Source of the DNA: Candidatus Latescibacterota bacterium
Lineage (GTDB): Bacteria; Latescibacterota; UBA2968
Assembly (NCBI GenBank): GCA_022821275.1
Contig: JAJEDY010000018.1
Coordinates: 26,539 to 90,538, forward strand
Direction of reading: 5' to 3'
DNA: 64,000 bases
The position numbers were made by a program, and so were the translations under genes. Below the pieces are notes generated by a model. That model worked only from the letters and a program-made list of their open reading frames with translations. It had not been told where the DNA came from and did no database searches. Positions within the stretch are counted from its first letter, which is position 1, and each line of letters begins with the position of its first letter. Below are positions 49,701-56,915 of the stretch, one piece after another.

Positions 49701-51453
49701 GCCCCTGGCACTCATATTTGGCGGCGATTACGAAATTTGGCCGCCCTTTGCGATTGTGGTAATCGGTGGGCTGGCGGTTTCAACGGTTTCTACCCTCGTA
49801 TTTATTCCCGTGGTGTACATGGGAATTGACCAGACCAAAGCCTGGCTGGCAGATATTGGCTGGTTCGGAATTGTATTGGGGACGGCAGCAGCCGCGGGAT
49901 TGACGCATTGGGTTAACGATTATTACCAGAGTTTGTTCTGGACCTGTCTTTTGGCATTGCCGACGTGGATGTTGTGTATGGGCACTGTCTGGATTGTACA
50001 GCGCATTTATCGCGCGCGCATGGCTTCTCTCATCGAGATCGGCAACATTGATCATCTCGAGATTCGCAATCTGACAAAAATTTACGGGGCACCAGGGCAG
50101 TTTAAGCGCGAATGGGATCGCTTTAAGCGGCGCGATGAGCGTCTTTCTGAGCGCGGACAGGTAGTGGTAGATAAAAAGGCGATTAAGGACAGTTTATGGT
50201 GGAAATTGCCACTTTTGGCTCTGTTGATCTATTTAGAAACCTATTTTGAACAGGGATCCTGGATATTTTTGACGGGGCTTGCCCTGTGGGGCCTCGTACA
50301 TCATCTCGTGCTATGCGCGGCTACCTTACGCGATTTCCAGATCGAGAACAGATGGATATCACAAATCGCCCGATTGATTTTGCCGCTGGTCTTTGTCGCC
50401 TTTATCCATTGGCGTTTGGAACTTATATCTTTGACCATAGCCACCAGTGCGATCTATTTGCTCTATCGCATCATCGGGTTTTTGGCAAATCGCGTTGGGC
50501 AAGGTCGCGTTGATCCCGAGCATATACCGGGCAAGTTGGGCCCTGTAAAAGGTATCGTGTACCGCGGCGCTGCAGCCGTTCCCCTGATTGGCGTTCCGCG
50601 CCCGCAATTCCAGGCTCTCGGCGGTGTGAGTCTCGATATCCCACGCGGCATGTTTGGGCTTCTGGGTCCCAATGGCGCGGGCAAAACCACGCTGATGCGG
50701 ATTGTGTGTCGGGTTTTGTCGTCAAATTACGGCTCAGTACTCGCCAATGGCAAAATACCACTTACACATCGGAATATGCAGGGGGTGATTGGATATTTGC
50801 CGCAGCACTTTGGCCTGTATCTGCACATGTCTGCGTATAATTATCTGGAATACCGCGCGCTTTTGGAAGGGTTTAAGGATGGGGTGGCGCGGCGCAAGCG
50901 CGTTCAGGAATGCCTGGAGCAGGTCAATCTGTGGGACAGGCGCGACGATCCAATTGGTTCGTTCTCCGGCGGTATGAAACAGCGCGTGGGCATTGCACAA
51001 ACCCTGTTGCACTTGCCGCAGATTATTGTGGTGGATGAACCAACAGCGGGATTGGATCCACTCGAGCGAATCCGATTCAGAAATTTGCTGGCGCGATTTA
51101 GCCAGGAAAAGATCATTATTTTTTCCACGCATATTGTCGAAGATATTGCGGGCAGTTGTAACCGATTGGCCGTGCTGAATCACGGCAAGGTGCTCTACAC
51201 GGGAACCCCGATTGAAATGCGCGATTTGGCGCGCGATAAGGTGTGGGAAGCCCTGCTACCTGATCAGCGTTTTGAAGCATTGGAACGCGATCTGGATATG
51301 ATTACGCATGTGCGCGTACCCGATGGGATTCGGGTGCGATTTCTCGCAACTGATCCCATTCCCGAAGCGCGTGCCGCTACGCCCACCCTCGAAGATGCGT
51401 ACCTCTACCTTTTGCGACATGGCGATGAATACAAACAGACTAACATGGCGTGA
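46726..51453 (+). CDS. RND permease fused to an ABC ATPase domain (hybrid transporter)
   Basis: This single 1575-codon frame starts at GTG overlapping the previous stop. Residues 1-1040 are a full RND permease with the relay-helix motif GMLMDNGIVVMENIF (D400), a TM10 motif SGIAVNNGIVLIDAI, and a Gly-rich insert near residues 640-665 in the second periplasmic half. From about L1111 an ABC nucleotide-binding domain starts (LEIRNLTKIYG). It is interrupted by about four membrane helices (1160-1255) and resumes at FQALGGVSLDI. It has Walker A GPNGAGKT (1314-1321), Q-loop GYLPQHFG, signature SGGMKQR (1414-1420), Walker B VVDEP (D1437, E1438) and H-loop H1469. The last codons overlap the next ABC-2 permease gene by 29 nt. 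No frameshift is seen. I know of no characterised protein of this architecture. Confidence 0.93.
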   Translation: MTLAGIAVRRPVTTAMFFFALAILGAISLDRLPVQIFPELVYPEVFVALTQQGYSPEQVERELVMPVEREVGKLEGIEAYESFSRQNNGGVRISYAPNTDMKFALLQIESRITRLQPLLPERTRVNIQRFDASDLSASVMQIHVLGEGDINWLREFAEEKIRPELEAVDGVVNAQVLGGQRTAIEIIVDPLMLQAHQLSMSDVRNRINAFNTRRQYLGRVYDDDQAYAVSIKGQFTDLVQIRRVVIKPELPLHLGDIAKIRYGLQERTDLQRINGKAAVGIRIQKDDEANLIELAGELEDTIERVNGDLAYENIQLVISQNQAEIMNEALNFLKRAAVVGGLLGLFVLFLFLRNLRFVAVLLLAIPCSLLLTFNLMYMWDLSLNVLSMCGLALAVGMLMDNGIVVMENIFKHFEQGKSPKEAAKAGTDEVARAVVAATATTITVFVPVVFIQSDFQDILREFALSIAFPLLASLLVALTLVPALASKTLSLASRPPTGTGALIEMYTVCLKAGLRHRISVSLGIAGALVITLIISFFFMLQQEIRREESRFTVYISMPEGTTIEALDAVVGEIESAVRDLKGVDRFTTSISETQASINVELLPLSERPDQISVDLIKENLEESFGDVQNAIVSYEAIARTGRGGGGGRGGGGGGGGIRGAGRASGGFNLEGGTPSEMAVIRGYDFTVLQMLADDLVYRLEEVEEIDPNSVRADAERGASEVHVLPDEEVMFDRRLQVRQVLNAVSDANPRGARSNIAFLTPEGTEIPIDIRNVEDPEEEGEGIAGLRQTPILGAGDTYIPLVEVSHVRRDQGRSMILRTDQSRRIIVSYNFAEEILQSQPLLEASRVYVQAVVSEMVLPEGYSIEMIEAEEETIYYWMMGIAALLIFMILASLFESLSAPLVILCTLPAAIIGSCWALVLSGTGLTSQEAPMALLGLIVLSGIAVNNGIVLIDAIETLRRHGFRRERAVLAASRSRVRPVLMTSATTILGMLPLALIFGGDYEIWPPFAIVVIGGLAVSTVSTLVFIPVVYMGIDQTKAWLADIGWFGIVLGTAAAAGLTHWVNDYYQSLFWTCLLALPTWMLCMGTVWIVQRIYRARMASLIEIGNIDHLEIRNLTKIYGAPGQFKREWDRFKRRDERLSERGQVVVDKKAIKDSLWWKLPLLALLIYLETYFEQGSWIFLTGLALWGLVHHLVLCAATLRDFQIENRWISQIARLILPLVFVAFIHWRLELISLTIATSAIYLLYRIIGFLANRVGQGRVDPEHIPGKLGPVKGIVYRGAAAVPLIGVPRPQFQALGGVSLDIPRGMFGLLGPNGAGKTTLMRIVCRVLSSNYGSVLANGKIPLTHRNMQGVIGYLPQHFGLYLHMSAYNYLEYRALLEGFKDGVARRKRVQECLEQVNLWDRRDDPIGSFSGGMKQRVGIAQTLLHLPQIIVVDEPTAGLDPLERIRFRNLLARFSQEKIIIFSTHIVEDIAGSCNRLAVLNHGKVLYTGTPIEMRDLARDKVWEALLPDQRFEALERDLDMITHVRVPDGIRVRFLATDPIPEARAATPTLEDAYLYLLRHGDEYKQTNMA

Positions 51454-52153
51454 GTTGCTCTTTTTCGTGGGCAAATTGCACAGCTTGAGCATGAGAATCG
51501 TTTTTCACCGCAAAATGATTTTTATGTTTTGCGGAGTTTTGGCGTATTACGCAATTTTGTACGCGATTGCAATTTGGCGTCCGGGCGAGGGACTTTCGGT
51601 CGAGCAAGCTCTCCATGTATTGGTAGAAGTGCCAGGCACAGTACTTGCGATTTATCTGACGATGGATCTGGTGTCGGGGGAGAGGGATAAGGATACGCTT
51701 GAGATTTTGTTCAGTACAGCTATCAGCCACTACGCGACGTGGGCCGTGAGAATTGTGTCGATCAGCGCTGCACTCTTTGTCACGCTGATGGCAATGAGCA
51801 CGATTTCCTACTATTTTTTCGCAGAGTTTCCCTATATTTTGGGTGGATTGAATGCCTGTATCCCTGCCTTTTTTATGATAGGAGCCACATTTCTTTTTTC
51901 TGTTTTGTTCCGCAGTGGGAATGCGGCTGGCATGCTCGCCGTTGGGCTTCTGATTGGTATTTTGCTTTCTACCGAGGCGTTTGAAGATACATCGTATTAC
52001 CTTTTTCTCAAGCCATTTGCTCCACCTTCAGATTTAGATACCAGCCTGTGGATAAATCGCGTGGTCTTAAATCGCGCGGGTATTGCCATTCTGGGAATAC
52101 TGTTCATTTTTCTGGCTCTGAGACGAATGATAGAACGCGAAAAGTTGCTGTAA
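51425..52153 (+). CDS. ABC-2 type permease
   Basis: This 242-residue membrane protein has about six helices, the first after RLTWRELLFFVGKLHSLSMRIVF. The conserved LVSGERDKDTLEILFSTAISH is a coupling segment typical of ABC-2 permeases, including the NatB/YhaP group. I set the start at ATG 51425, inside the last codons of the fusion gene. A longer frame from 51308 would overlap the ATPase sequence extensively. It is the natural membrane partner of the ABC half of the preceding protein and the last gene of the cluster. Confidence 0.82.
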   Translation: MNTNRLTWRELLFFVGKLHSLSMRIVFHRKMIFMFCGVLAYYAILYAIAIWRPGEGLSVEQALHVLVEVPGTVLAIYLTMDLVSGERDKDTLEILFSTAISHYATWAVRIVSISAALFVTLMAMSTISYYFFAEFPYILGGLNACIPAFFMIGATFLFSVLFRSGNAAGMLAVGLLIGILLSTEAFEDTSYYLFLKPFAPPSDLDTSLWINRVVLNRAGIAILGILFIFLALRRMIEREKLL

Positions 52154-52165
52154 TAGCTCAAAAGC

Positions 52166-52183
52166 ATCCGCAGATGGACGCAG
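52166..52183. repeat. Dispersed intergenic repeat copy
   Basis: ATCCGCAGATGGACGCAG matches the repeat at 42542 exactly over 18 nt. A partial echo (ACGCAGATGAAA) follows at 52211. It lies in the 443-nt gap after the ABC-2 permease. Confidence 0.75.
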
Positions 52184-52242
52184 AAAAAACGCGAGTAATT
52201 TGAGCGTTTTACGCAGATGAAAGTCAAAATCAGCATCCATAG

Positions 52243-52278
52243 AAAAGCCCCTCGTCAATATAGACCAGGGGCTTTTTT
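52243..52278 (+). terminator. Rho-independent terminator of the RND/ABC cluster
   Basis: The 10-bp stem AAAAGCCCCT (52243-52252) / AGGGGCTTTT (52267-52276) has an inner GTC/GAC pairing and is followed by TTG after a run of six T. It lies 90 nt after the last gene of the cluster. Confidence 0.92.
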
Positions 52279-52383
52279 GTGCCGTTATTCAACAAAACGA
52301 AAATGCATCAACGAAAAAAATAAAAAATAGCAGAAATCAGAAATATGCAGGTGCTAATCAGAAATATGCGAGGAGTTTTTGAG

Positions 52384-52413
52384 TTGAAATTACCGGTATG
52401 ATCGTGGTATTAT
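52384..52413 (+). promoter_or_regulatory. Candidate sigma-70 promoter for the AraC-type gene
   Basis: TTGAAA (52384-52389) and TATTAT (52408-52413) are 18 nt apart. Transcription would start near 52420 and give a leader of about 177 nt before the ATG at 52597. Confidence 0.5.
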
Positions 52414-52420
52414 AAAAGAG

Positions 52421-52485
52421 CCGCCGACAAGACCAGAACCAGTCAACTGTCAGCGGCGGTAGTATCTCAAGCTGGGAACTTGAGA
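52421..52485 (+). promoter_or_regulatory. Two consecutive hairpins in the 5' leader of the AraC-type gene
   Basis: Hairpin 1 pairs CCGCCG (52421-52426) with CGGCGG (52454-52459), plus ACA with TGT inside. Hairpin 2 pairs TCTCAAG (52465-52471) with CTTGAGA (52479-52485) around a 7-nt loop. They begin where transcription from the promoter above would start. They could be a regulatory leader or mRNA-stabilising structure, or chance. The rest of the leader to 52596 shows nothing recognisable. Confidence 0.4.
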
Positions 52486-52596
52486 AGACTAAATAAAAAG
52501 TAACGACCTGAAGCGCGATTGTCAATATGTACGCCTGTGTTTCATTGTCCTGAATAATGGGGTTCTAAAAGTTTCAGGGCCTGATGATGACAAAAT

Positions 52597-53376
52597 ATGG
52601 ACAACCAGAAAATTTTGATTGCAGAGCACGATTCCCGCGTTCTATCGACACTTACAGGATTTTTGAGTGATGAACCTTATGAGATATTCAAGGCAGAAAA
52701 TGGAATAGAAGGGCTTGTAGTTTTAAGGCGCGAGAAGATTGATCTTGCTCTTGTTGAAAAACATATTGCGGGTCTTGGTGGAATAGCATTTTTGGAGACT
52801 GTGAAGACCGAGAAAATTCAGACAAATATTTTGATCATGGGGGGGATTGACCAGATGGAATTAACAGAAAAAATACTCAAGATCGGTGCTGTAAGTGTAC
52901 TGAATAAACCCATAATAAAGGATAACTTTTTAGCCAAGATCAAAGCATTTATGCCACGAAATGAGGGCAGCAGTCAGGCTGAGAACGGCCAGTCAGGCTT
53001 GGATAGCTTCCCCGTCCCAGTGCAGGCTTCACAAGATAAGATAAAAACTGATTTGGAATCATTTTTGAATGAGCATTACCACGATCCAGACCTGAAATTT
53101 GATGCTCTGATGTGCTACTTCGATTTATCAAGGTCGCACGGTTGTGCGCTATTTAGAAAACATTTTGACAAGACTTACTGTGAAATATTACGGGAGGTCA
53201 GAATAGCACAGGCAGAGCGTTTCCTAAAAGAATCATCTCTGTGTATGCATGAAATTGCAAGCCAGTGTGGATTTCATTCATCAGATCGTTTGCGTGAGGC
53301 TTTCAAGAAGATACATGGCATTTCTCCTACACTTTACCGCAAAAAATTTATAAGCGGAGAAATTCAAGAAAGGTAA
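52597..53376 (+). CDS. Response-regulator-like protein with AraC-type DNA-binding domain and a Glu at the phospho-site
   Basis: This 259-residue protein has a receiver-like domain (residues 1-120). The acidic pair E10 and D12 is present, but the phospho-acceptor position reads LALVEKHIAG, with E54 where Asp is expected. The conserved lysine is in LNKPI. The C-terminal domain (about 150-255) is an AraC/XylS double helix-turn-helix (FLNEHYHDPDLKFDAL, SRSHGCALFRKHF, FLKESSLCMHEIASQCGFHSSDRLREAFKKIHGISPTLYRKK). Glu can mimic phospho-Asp, so it may be constitutively active or respond to another signal. No histidine kinase is adjacent. Its targets may be the flanking clusters. Confidence 0.85.
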   Translation: MDNQKILIAEHDSRVLSTLTGFLSDEPYEIFKAENGIEGLVVLRREKIDLALVEKHIAGLGGIAFLETVKTEKIQTNILIMGGIDQMELTEKILKIGAVSVLNKPIIKDNFLAKIKAFMPRNEGSSQAENGQSGLDSFPVPVQASQDKIKTDLESFLNEHYHDPDLKFDALMCYFDLSRSHGCALFRKHFDKTYCEILREVRIAQAERFLKESSLCMHEIASQCGFHSSDRLREAFKKIHGISPTLYRKKFISGEIQER

Positions 53377-53390
53377 GTAAGGTTCAAGCG

Positions 53391-53510
53391 ATGAAGATTT
53401 TACATATTCTGGATATTTCGCTACCACACCGACAAAGCGGCTACACTTTGCGAAGCCAATATATCATCAAGTTGTGGAACGCTATCGCGGGATCTATGAG
53501 TCCGCGATAG
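53391..53510 (+). pseudogene. N-terminal remnant of a glycosyltransferase gene
   Basis: From ATG 53391 the frame encodes KILHILDISLPHRQSGYTLR and a few more residues, then stops at 53508. This opening is the nucleotide-fold N terminus of GT4 glycosyltransferases associated with exopolysaccharide synthesis. Only 39 codons remain. The following gene begins in another frame within this stretch. A deletion has probably removed the rest of the gene. A functional 39-residue peptide is less likely. Confidence 0.5.
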
Positions 53511-53527
53511 CCGTTTGTCCCGCCCGT

Positions 53528-54808
53528 ATGGAATGTATTAATCAACAAGCAAAAACCCGCACACGCGTTGCATTTTACAGCCAGCATCTCATTGGTGTTG
53601 GGCACCATTTTCGCAATCGCCAGATTGTCAATGCGCTGGTCAAGACATGCGATGTGTTTTTTCTCGATGGCGGACGTCCTATTCCCGAAGCCGATCTCGA
53701 TGAACGGGTGATGCGTATTCCCCTGCCACCTCTTCGCACGGGACCACAGGGCATCGAGCCTGTTCATACGGAGAGCGATTTGCAGACTGTAATGCGCGAG
53801 CGTCAAATCAGGCTTTCCGAAGCGATGGAGCAGATTCGTCCCGATGTGTTGTGCGTTGAATTTTTTCCCTTTGCCAGATGGTCGTTCAAGAGCGAAATCC
53901 TCAGTACAATATCCAGACTCAATGAGGTCAATCCCGGCGCGAAGGTGCTGTGTTCGCTGCGCGATGTTCCCACGCGGGCAAAAAGCAATGTGTTGCAACC
54001 GACTGTCACACCTGTCCAGAGGCGGAATGGAGACGCGATGCGGTTTTATTCGGTGCCTTTTGGCGGGATACATCACGAGTATTTGGCTTTTAATCGGCGG
54101 TATTACGAGGAGGTCGTGCCCGTGTTGAATCAGTATTTCGATGCGGTACTGGTGCATGGCGATTCCCAACTATCGCGGTTGGAAGATCACTTTCCCTGGA
54201 CTGCTGATATCGGTATTCCCGTGGTTTATACGGGGTTTGTTTCTGAGAAAATCGAGAACGCATCTCGGCCTGATGGTGCGCCGAATCGGTATGTGTTGGT
54301 CAGTGCTGGCGGTGGGGCTGAGGGACTTGCGCTTGTCGCGCCGTGTATTGAAGCGTGGAAACAATTGGACCAGGACGATGCGCACGATGGACGCGAGATG
54401 GTGATTTTTGCCGGTGCATTTATCGATGAAACGCATTTTGACGCTTTGCGCGCTTTGTGCGGTGATGGCCCGTTTCGCATTGAACGCTTTACGTCCAATT
54501 TTTTGGCGTGGATGAAACATGCGGATTTGTCGATTAGCCGGGCGGGCTACAATACGTGTATGAATGTACTTGAGACACAAGTGCCAGCGATTCTGGTGCC
54601 GAGTATTGCGATGGATGATCAGGAATTTCGCGCGCAGGCGTTGATGGGAGTGGGCATTGCAGAGGTGATACATCCTGATCAACTCGGTGTGACAAAGATG
54701 GCAAAAGCTATTGCCGAAATGCTCGAAAGTTCTGTGCCTGAACACCATCTATCCCTGGACGGTGCCGAGCAAACGCGAAAGTTCATAGAGCAGCAGTTAG
54801 CGAAATAG
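53528..54808 (+). CDS. Glycosyltransferase (GT-B, MurG/GT28-like)
   Basis: The ~426-residue GT-B-fold protein has an N-terminal motif YSQHLIGVGHHFRNRQIVNAL, the nucleotide-sugar-transferase equivalent of a glycine-rich loop. Its C-terminal half has YVLVSAGGGAEG and SRAGYNTCMNVLETQVPAILVP, typical of the sugar-nucleotide-binding region in MurG-like enzymes. The frame is open back to GTG 53474 and I prefer ATG 53528, though no clear ribosome site is seen for either. It probably adds sugars to a cell-surface polymer together with the next gene. Donor and acceptor are unknown. Confidence 0.8.
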   Translation: MECINQQAKTRTRVAFYSQHLIGVGHHFRNRQIVNALVKTCDVFFLDGGRPIPEADLDERVMRIPLPPLRTGPQGIEPVHTESDLQTVMRERQIRLSEAMEQIRPDVLCVEFFPFARWSFKSEILSTISRLNEVNPGAKVLCSLRDVPTRAKSNVLQPTVTPVQRRNGDAMRFYSVPFGGIHHEYLAFNRRYYEEVVPVLNQYFDAVLVHGDSQLSRLEDHFPWTADIGIPVVYTGFVSEKIENASRPDGAPNRYVLVSAGGGAEGLALVAPCIEAWKQLDQDDAHDGREMVIFAGAFIDETHFDALRALCGDGPFRIERFTSNFLAWMKHADLSISRAGYNTCMNVLETQVPAILVPSIAMDDQEFRAQALMGVGIAEVIHPDQLGVTKMAKAIAEMLESSVPEHHLSLDGAEQTRKFIEQQLAK

Positions 54809-54828
54809 GACAAAAATCGAGGCAAAAA

Positions 54829-56232
54829 ATGAAACTCTACGTTCCACACCCGTATCGCGACCACGAGAAAGTAATCCAATCCAGCAGCGGAGCATCCCTT
54901 TCGGGTTTTAACCATGTGCAGGCGTTATCAAAGTATTGCGAGGTGTATATGCCCGCGTCTGAAGCTGTGGATTACGGTCCAAATTTGCACGGCATTCGAC
55001 CTGCATTTGAGACGATTGATGCGTCTCGCCAGTGGTTTGCACGGCAGGATTTTGATGGTGTGTTGATGTTTGAACCCAGGGCGGATGATGTGGCATTTTT
55101 CCGCCATGTGTGTTCCGCACCCATTGTGATTCGGCTGTCGTGTTCTTTTGGAAACAATCGGGATTTTATCGACAAGGTGCTTCAATGTTATTCGCTGTTG
55201 CGGCCTTATGATGCCCTGTCGCCCAAGTCGGCGTATGTCGCTGACGAAGTGGGCAAGCTGGTGTTTGACAAGTCGCATTTACACGCGATTACCAATGGGG
55301 TAGATGCCGAAGTGTTTGTGCCGATGGATAAGTTGCAAGCGCGCAAGGAGGTCGCGGATAAGACGGGGGATCAACGTTTTTTGGAGATGCCAGTGGTGGG
55401 TTTTTGCGGGCGGTTTGAGCCGGGCAAGGGCGCGTATCCGTTTTTGCGAATGGCCGATATGAATCCCAATGTGTTATTTGCGGTGATCGGCAAGCAGTTT
55501 GCACCCGTGACACATTCGCCCAATGTGATCTTTTTGGGCGCGCAACCCTATACGGATATGTCGCTGTATTACAATATGCTGGATGTGTTGTGTGCTCTGT
55601 CGGTGTATTCGTATGAGTCGTGTCCTTCAACTGTGATAGAGGGCATGGCGTGTGGCCTTCCGATTGTGGCGACCAATTTTGCGGGTGCGCCAGAATTGTT
55701 GGGTGCTTGTGGGCGGTTGATCGAGATTGAGCGGTTTGAAGACGAGCCATTGAATGTGACGGGGTATATCGCCCCTGAGGTGGTTTCAGATGCTGTGCGC
55801 GATTTGTTGAATAGCAAAACGGAGCGGGAGAAATTGGGAGACCGTGCTCGCAAACGCGCGCTCGAATTTTCCTGGGATTGTATGGCACAGCAACACATGG
55901 CATTGTTTGAAGATCTGCTGACCAAACGCGATGCACCTGTGTGTCCGATTCCAATAACCATGAGTTTTACACAGGGTTGTGATGTATCCGGTGTGCCGAA
56001 AAGTATGTCTAAGGGGTTTAACTATTTGGGCAGCGTGCAAGGCCCGTTGCCGCGCATTTCGTTTTTGGGACAAGACCTGTCGCTTCTTGAAGGCCTGGGC
56101 CTTCACTTGATGCAACATTTACATCCAAACGAAGTTGAAGCGGTCCTATTGGGCTTATGCAGTGATCGCGACACGGCATACAAAACGCTTCGCAAAATCC
56201 GATGCTTCAGCGATATGCTAACGGCTCCCTGA
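54829..56232 (+). CDS. Family 4 glycosyltransferase
   Basis: This 467-residue GT4/GT1-type retaining glycosyltransferase has ITNGVDAEVFVP, VVGFCGRFEPGKG and the donor-binding E..x7..E region YESCPSTVIEGMACGLPIVATNFAGAPELLG. A C-terminal extension of about 80 residues beyond the GT fold is of unknown role. It starts 20 nt after the preceding glycosyltransferase gene, so the two are likely co-transcribed. It acts on a cell-surface glycan; the specificity cannot be deduced. Confidence 0.88.
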   Translation: MKLYVPHPYRDHEKVIQSSSGASLSGFNHVQALSKYCEVYMPASEAVDYGPNLHGIRPAFETIDASRQWFARQDFDGVLMFEPRADDVAFFRHVCSAPIVIRLSCSFGNNRDFIDKVLQCYSLLRPYDALSPKSAYVADEVGKLVFDKSHLHAITNGVDAEVFVPMDKLQARKEVADKTGDQRFLEMPVVGFCGRFEPGKGAYPFLRMADMNPNVLFAVIGKQFAPVTHSPNVIFLGAQPYTDMSLYYNMLDVLCALSVYSYESCPSTVIEGMACGLPIVATNFAGAPELLGACGRLIEIERFEDEPLNVTGYIAPEVVSDAVRDLLNSKTEREKLGDRARKRALEFSWDCMAQQHMALFEDLLTKRDAPVCPIPITMSFTQGCDVSGVPKSMSKGFNYLGSVQGPLPRISFLGQDLSLLEGLGLHLMQHLHPNEVEAVLLGLCSDRDTAYKTLRKIRCFSDMLTAP

Positions 56233-56305
56233 TTGCCCATAGGGATGCTGTTTGTGCTTCACTGAGATGTTTAAGAATGGAGGTGACGCGATGAAGAGAT
56301 GAATG

Positions 56306-56335
56306 GTATCAAATCCCGAGCAGTCGATTTGATAC
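56306..56335. repeat. Perfect inverted repeat in the leader region of the peptide locus
   Basis: GTATCAAATC (56306-56315) and GATTTGATAC (56326-56335) are a perfect 10-bp inverted repeat with a 10-nt loop. It lies 62 nt before the precursor gene. No T tract follows, so an operator or RNA regulatory hairpin is more likely than a terminator. Confidence 0.5.
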
Positions 56336-56397
56336 AACGTAGTAAATAAAAAAGAAGTTGATACACGTCACAATTCACTTATTTTACGGAGGATATT

Positions 56398-56727
56398 ATG
56401 TCTCAAATGTTGGCAAAACGAATGACGACCAATCCCAGTCAAGCTTTTGCTGCATGTCCAGCTCTGTCTATCAACCATGAAGATTTGGATAGACAGACCA
56501 TGACTGAGGTATCAGGAGGAACTCCTGTCCATGCCGCAATCTTGATAGGAGTAGCCGTTGGAGTAGCCGTTGTAGTATTGACAAATCCTCAACAAGTAGC
56601 TGATGCAGCAGATTGGTATGGAGACAGGGTTTCTGAAGGTTACGAGGCCGTCGAGGAGTTCGTCGATGGCGTCCTGTCTGACTTTGCCGAAGGCCTGACA
56701 AATATAAGCTATGGCGACGGTTGGTAA
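56398..56727 (+). CDS. Candidate exported peptide precursor with a double-glycine leader
   Basis: The 109-residue protein has a leader of 41 residues ending LDRQTMTEVSGG. Hydrophobic residues sit at -12 (L), -7 (M) and -4 (V), as in bacteriocin and peptide-pheromone leaders cut by C39 peptidases. The predicted mature 68 residues (42-109) begin TPVHAAILIGVAVGVAVVVL, a membrane-spanning helix, and continue in an acidic tail ending SYGDGW. It has no cysteine, so no lanthipeptide rings are expected. ACGGAGGA lies 6-7 nt upstream. The exporter at 58615 carries a C39 domain that could process it. Antimicrobial, signalling or matrix roles are all possible. Confidence 0.7.
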   Translation: MSQMLAKRMTTNPSQAFAACPALSINHEDLDRQTMTEVSGGTPVHAAILIGVAVGVAVVVLTNPQQVADAADWYGDRVSEGYEAVEEFVDGVLSDFAEGLTNISYGDGW

Positions 56728-56759
56728 GCCAAATTGGAATGGAGCCTAGGGTAGAGGGT

Positions 56760-56824
56760 GTGAGCTTCACGATTATATTTTTGTGTGAAAGAAGTCACAT
56801 AAAAAAATATACCGTGAAGCTCAC
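56760..56824. repeat. Long near-perfect hairpin downstream of the precursor gene
   Basis: A stem of about 29 bp pairs GTGAGCTTCACG... (56760-56788) with ...CGTGAAGCTCAC (56795-56824) around the 6-nt loop AAGAAG, with only a few mismatches or bulges. It lies 33 nt after the precursor stop. It could be a terminator or processing hairpin that limits read-through into the maturation genes, or a small mobile repeat. No clear T run follows. Confidence 0.8.
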
Positions 56825-56915
56825 CTTAAAAAGGCTTACACGACTGGAGATGAAAATGCTATTTATTGCAGTGGTTGACGAATGACAATAGCTAAAATAA
56901 AATTTTGAGGATAAT

